From: DATKXO01 sp035528995
GTDB lineage: Bacteria > Planctomycetota > Phycisphaerae > UBA1845
Length of the DNA: 43,982 nt
Assembly: GCA_035528995.1 (NCBI GenBank)
Contig: DATKXO010000442.1
Span: forward strand, 1-43,982
Reading direction: 5' to 3'
Part shown: one piece after another, positions 41,083 through 43,982 of the stretch
Position numbering within the stretch: position 1 is the stretch's first letter
Layout: each line of letters starts with the position of its first letter
The notes under the pieces: model-generated
The model's input: only the letters and a program-made list of their open reading frames with translations
Told to the model about the DNA's origin: nothing
Database searches by the model: none
Made by a program: the position numbers and the translations under genes

Positions 41083-42498
41083 ATGGGTCGAGTCGAGTCA
41101 GACAACGACGTTCAGGGGGCGCTGGAGACGTTGGTCTCGCTGCGCTCCTCGTTCCCGAGCGCCGGCGACATCGACGTCGAAGCCGCTTTGAGCCGGCTGG
41201 ACGCGTTGAAGGGCACGCTGCCCCGCATCCTGGACGAGCACGCCGGAATGGCCGACGAGCTGCTCCGCGTCTACGAGCAGTTGGGCATCGTGTTCGAACT
41301 CACCCGGAAGCTGGCCACGGTGGACGACGAGGGCGAGGTCCTCCGACTCTTCGTGGAGAGCCTGAGGTCCACGTATCCCGACCTGTGGATCGAGCCCATC
41401 CGACCGGACGCCCAGGGCGACCTCACGGTGTGCAGCGACCACGTCGTGTTACGGCCTTGGATCGGCGAGGCGTTGAGGGCCTGTCGGGACGAGCGTCGTG
41501 TGGTCGTGTTGGACGTTCCCGACTCGGAGGTCCGGGATCCGGGGTGTGCGGCTGCAGCGGCGAATGCTCGCAGCGAATGGTGCCGTCCGAGCTTCACACG
41601 GGTGCTGTGCGGTCCGATCTACGCGGGCGACACGCTGATCTGCGCGCTGTTCCTGGGCCAGGTGGCGCTGAGCAACCCGGGGTCGCAGATCTGCCCCTTC
41701 GAAGCGAGCGACATGCTGCTGCTGGACTCGCTGAACGCCTTCTGCGGCGACATGATCCGTAACTTCCGGCTGCTGCATGAATTGCGTCAGCTTTCGTTCG
41801 ATGCGGTGCGGGCGCTGATCGGAGCGGTGGAGCAGAAGGACGAATACACCTCGGGTCATTCCACGCGGGTGGGCATCTACGCGACCATGCTGGGTCGGGA
41901 ACTGGGCTTCGACGAGGGCGCCCTGCAGATGCTGGAGTGGGCGGCCCTGCTGCACGACGTCGGTAAGATCGGGATTCGTGATGATGTGCTCAAGAAGCCG
42001 GGCAAGCTGGCCCCCCACGAGTTCGAACACATCAAGGAACACCCGGTGCGCAGCAGCCGCATCGTCCATCGCATCCCGCAGTTGGCCGATGCCCTCGACG
42101 GCGTCACCCACCACCACGAGCACTGGGACGGGGGCGGCTATCCGGATGGTCTGGCGGGGGAGCAAATCCCGTTGCAGGCCCGCGTCATCCAGGTGGCCGA
42201 CATCTTCGACGCCCTGACCTCGACCCGTTCCTACCGCCAGGCCTTTGAGTGGACCAAGGCGCTTTCGATTCTGCGCGATGAGGCGGGGCAGACCGTCGAT
42301 CCCAGCATCAGCGAGGTGTTCGACCGCATGATCCGCCGGCTAGCCAAGGAGGACCCGCGGCGCATCGAGGAGATCACCCAGACCGGGCGAGTGGCGCTGC
42401 AACCGGGCACGACGGAGGGCGTCGATCCGCAGCCGCAGAGCCGGACCGCGGGGCCACCGGCCACCGCGTCGGCCGGCGTGGCACGAGGAGATAGCTGA
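41083..42498 (+). CDS. GAF-like/HD-GYP c-di-GMP phosphodiesterase
   Basis: This 471-residue protein has an N-terminal coiled part (about 10-75), a GAF-like sensor (about 80-235) and a complete HD-GYP domain (about 250-420). The motifs are SGHSTRVG, LLHDVGKIGI (His291, Asp292), HPVRSSRI, and HHHEHWDGGGYPDGL (about 343-357), with the full GYP signature. It should break down c-di-GMP. The C-terminal 50 residues are Pro/Gln-rich and probably disordered. It is the third gene of the operon, 84 bp after the response regulator, and the next gene starts 1 bp after its stop, which implies coupling. It probably counters diguanylate cyclases elsewhere in the cell. Confidence 0.94.
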   Translation: MGRVESDNDVQGALETLVSLRSSFPSAGDIDVEAALSRLDALKGTLPRILDEHAGMADELLRVYEQLGIVFELTRKLATVDDEGEVLRLFVESLRSTYPDLWIEPIRPDAQGDLTVCSDHVVLRPWIGEALRACRDERRVVVLDVPDSEVRDPGCAAAAANARSEWCRPSFTRVLCGPIYAGDTLICALFLGQVALSNPGSQICPFEASDMLLLDSLNAFCGDMIRNFRLLHELRQLSFDAVRALIGAVEQKDEYTSGHSTRVGIYATMLGRELGFDEGALQMLEWAALLHDVGKIGIRDDVLKKPGKLAPHEFEHIKEHPVRSSRIVHRIPQLADALDGVTHHHEHWDGGGYPDGLAGEQIPLQARVIQVADIFDALTSTRSYRQAFEWTKALSILRDEAGQTVDPSISEVFDRMIRRLAKEDPRRIEEITQTGRVALQPGTTEGVDPQPQSRTAGPPATASAGVARGDS

Positions 42499-42499
42499 C

Positions 42500-43825
42500 G
42501 TGACCCTGGACCTGATTCTTCCCTGGTTCCCGATCATCCTGGCAGTGGGCGTCGGCTCGCGCCTGCTGAACCAGGTTCGTGGAACGGGGTTCGGCCTGCT
42601 GGGCGCCGTGTTCTGGCTGGCCCTGGTACTGGCCACCAACGATTCCTCGGCGCTGACCGAGAATTGGCCGCTGGTTTCGTTGCTGGCCGGCTCCGCCGCG
42701 ATCGTGGCGGTTGGCACCTGGTCGGGCAGTGAGCCCGGCGGTCTGGAATCGGGGCGCGAGCACGGGGGGCCCGCGTCGAGCATGCCGACACGTCCGTTGA
42801 AGCGCCATGCGGTGATGGCCGACGCCCTGCGGCGATATGACGGGTGGCTGGAGGCGAATCGTCATTCACTGGACCCCTGGCCGGAGTTCGGCGAATTCCT
42901 GCGCAGCGTTCTGTTCGACCTGTGCGGGGCCACGCACGTGTACCCCTACCGCATCCTGAGTGAGGGAGATCGACTGGTCCCACTCCGGGCGGTCGAGCCC
43001 GGCGACCTGCCGGACGTGGTGTCCGCGCGCCGCGGGATTGTGGGCCACGTGTCCACCTCGGGAGTCTCTTACATCGCGGGTGACGCCGCCCACGGCGAGC
43101 TGGTCGATCATCTGGCCGAGGAGTGCGGCGAGCAGATCGCCTGGTGCTTTGCGATCCAACGCGGGCCGGGCAAGATCGGTCTGGTCAAGGTGGGTGAGCT
43201 GGACAAGTCGGCCCAGCGCGACCCGGTGTTCCTGGAACTCGTCGGGCGTCTGATCGGCCAGTTCTGGACGACGCTGGGTGACGTCTGCCGCAGCCGGACG
43301 GCCGAACTCCGCGATCCGGCGTCGGGGCTGCATACCCGGGAGCCGTTCCTGGTCGAGGCCGACCGGACCCTGGCTGAGGCCTACGCTCACGGCGAACCGG
43401 TGGTTCTCACCGTTCTGACCATCGAGGGGATGCGGGCACTGACCGACAGTGGAGACTGGCAACTTGCCGACGCGTTGGTGGCCGAGGTCTCCCACCTGCT
43501 GCAGGAACGGGTTCGGGCGGAAGATCGCCTGGGGCGTTTTGATGACTCGCGGTTCGTCCTGCTGCTTCGTCGGGTGGATTCGGCCCTGGGCACCCTGATC
43601 GTGGAGCAATTGCTGGGCAGGCTGGTCAATCTGTGCGTCGACCCGCGATGGGCGATGGTGAGGGGCACGATCAAGGCCCGTTGTGGCGTAGCGGGCAGTG
43701 GGACCGAACAGCCCACCCTGTCGGAGCTGATCATTCGGGCCACGGCCCAGTGCGACGAGGCCCGGCGGCTGGGGCGCCCGCTATGCAGTGACCTTCACAC
43801 CGCAGAGACGTGCGGCGTGCTTTAG
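42500..43825 (+). CDS. Membrane GAF/degenerate GGDEF protein
   Basis: This 441-residue protein has two N-terminal membrane segments (about 5-22 and 32-50, with a third hydrophobic stretch at about 58-73), a GAF-like domain (about 100-265, with RRGIVGHVSTSGVSYIAGDAAH) and a GGDEF-like domain (about 275-435). In the last, the catalytic motif reads RFDDSRF where active enzymes have R-x-GGDEF, so the metal and GTP residues are lost. The surrounding fold (DPASGLHTREPF, ADALVAEVSHLLQERVRAEDRLG, and CGVAG) is recognisable. It should be an inactive sensor or a c-di-GMP/GTP-responsive scaffold. The start is a GTG at 42500, one base after the HD-GYP stop, with AGGAG upstream. Confidence 0.85.
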   Translation: MTLDLILPWFPIILAVGVGSRLLNQVRGTGFGLLGAVFWLALVLATNDSSALTENWPLVSLLAGSAAIVAVGTWSGSEPGGLESGREHGGPASSMPTRPLKRHAVMADALRRYDGWLEANRHSLDPWPEFGEFLRSVLFDLCGATHVYPYRILSEGDRLVPLRAVEPGDLPDVVSARRGIVGHVSTSGVSYIAGDAAHGELVDHLAEECGEQIAWCFAIQRGPGKIGLVKVGELDKSAQRDPVFLELVGRLIGQFWTTLGDVCRSRTAELRDPASGLHTREPFLVEADRTLAEAYAHGEPVVLTVLTIEGMRALTDSGDWQLADALVAEVSHLLQERVRAEDRLGRFDDSRFVLLLRRVDSALGTLIVEQLLGRLVNLCVDPRWAMVRGTIKARCGVAGSGTEQPTLSELIIRATAQCDEARRLGRPLCSDLHTAETCGVL

Positions 43826-43843
43826 TTCGGATCGATCACCGAG

Positions 43844-43982
43844 ATGAAGATTGAACGTCAAGAGATCGGCACGGTCGAGATACTCAGCCCCCAGGGGGCG
43901 CTGGCCGAGGACGACGCCGAGGAGTTTGCCGCCCTGCTGGAAAAGCGCTCGGGCGGCGCCAACCCCCGGGTGGCGATCTCGC
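43844..43982 (+). CDS. STAS-domain protein, anti-sigma factor antagonist type (partial)
   Basis: The first 46 codons of a gene cut by the window edge are visible. The sequence begins MKIERQEIGTVEILSPQGAL and continues AEDDAEEFAALLEKR, with the start of a VAIS strand. This is the STAS fold pattern (short strand, turn, helix) of SpoIIAA/RsbV-like proteins. The Ser that is phosphorylated in true antagonists would lie beyond the edge, so it cannot be judged. It begins 18 bp after the GGDEF-like gene and is the last visible member of the signalling operon. Such proteins control partner-switching modules. Confidence 0.7.
   Translation, partial: MKIERQEIGTVEILSPQGALAEDDAEEFAALLEKRSGGANPRVAIS

Overview
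The window is a GC-rich (roughly two-thirds G+C) bacterial chromosome segment with about 39 protein genes. No rRNA, tRNA, insertion sequence, prophage or CRISPR array was seen. The gene content best fits an uncultured or little-studied member of the Planctomycetota, possibly Phycisphaerae-like: orphan secretin-N proteins with long Lys/Pro/Ala tails, a fused membrane spermidine-synthase-like protein, a degenerate SGNH hydrolase, a Tat-exported aldo/keto reductase, a DUF2330 protein, a BtpA-family protein, and many c-di-GMP and HDOD proteins. That placement is inference from gene types, not from a marker gene.

Layout. 0.1-7.1 kb: a small protein with repeated FG-S-E motifs, divergent from rmuC; then an accessory patch with a pentapeptide-repeat/TIR protein and, convergent to it, a NADAR-domain lipoprotein, separated by hairpin repeats; then a DUF2330 membrane protein and a DMT-family permease. 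7.1-13.7 kb: an unrecognised basic protein, an HDOD-GGDEF protein, a cyclophilin followed out of frame by an FKBP domain, a YfcE-like phosphodiesterase, a degenerate EEP-fold protein and a Tat-exported aldo/keto reductase. 13.9-23.1 kb: a HEAT-repeat protein with a small membrane partner, the SpeE-like membrane protein, Ada, an HD-GYP protein and RecJ. 23.2-26.5 kb: a PadR regulator with a strong promoter, its HAAS/STN membrane partner, and a convergent orphan secretin-N protein. 26.6-38.4 kb: housekeeping and metabolic genes (aldehyde dehydrogenase, glycerate kinase, PilZ protein, lipoprotein, ClpS, PdxJ, SGNH-like protein, DapA, membrane protein, class III aminotransferase, BtpA). 38.6 kb to the end: a tight signalling operon of histidine kinase, single-domain response regulator, GAF/HD-GYP protein, GAF/degenerate GGDEF membrane protein and a STAS protein cut by the window edge.

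How the genes work together. c-di-GMP and phosphorelay signalling is the main theme: one intact-looking GGDEF, two HD-GYP proteins, one PilZ protein and one degenerate GGDEF. The last operon looks like one signalling device.

The most unusual signals are four. Two intergenic regions 23 kb apart (about 5.52-5.86 kb on the minus strand and 28.16-28.61 kb on the plus strand) share collinear blocks, including an identical 19-mer followed after exactly 19 nt by an identical 11-mer; this looks like an undescribed repeat or non-coding RNA family. A TIR protein is paired with an exported NADAR protein. The cyclophilin and FKBP genes look split by one nucleotide. The final operon couples phosphorelay, c-di-GMP and STAS modules.
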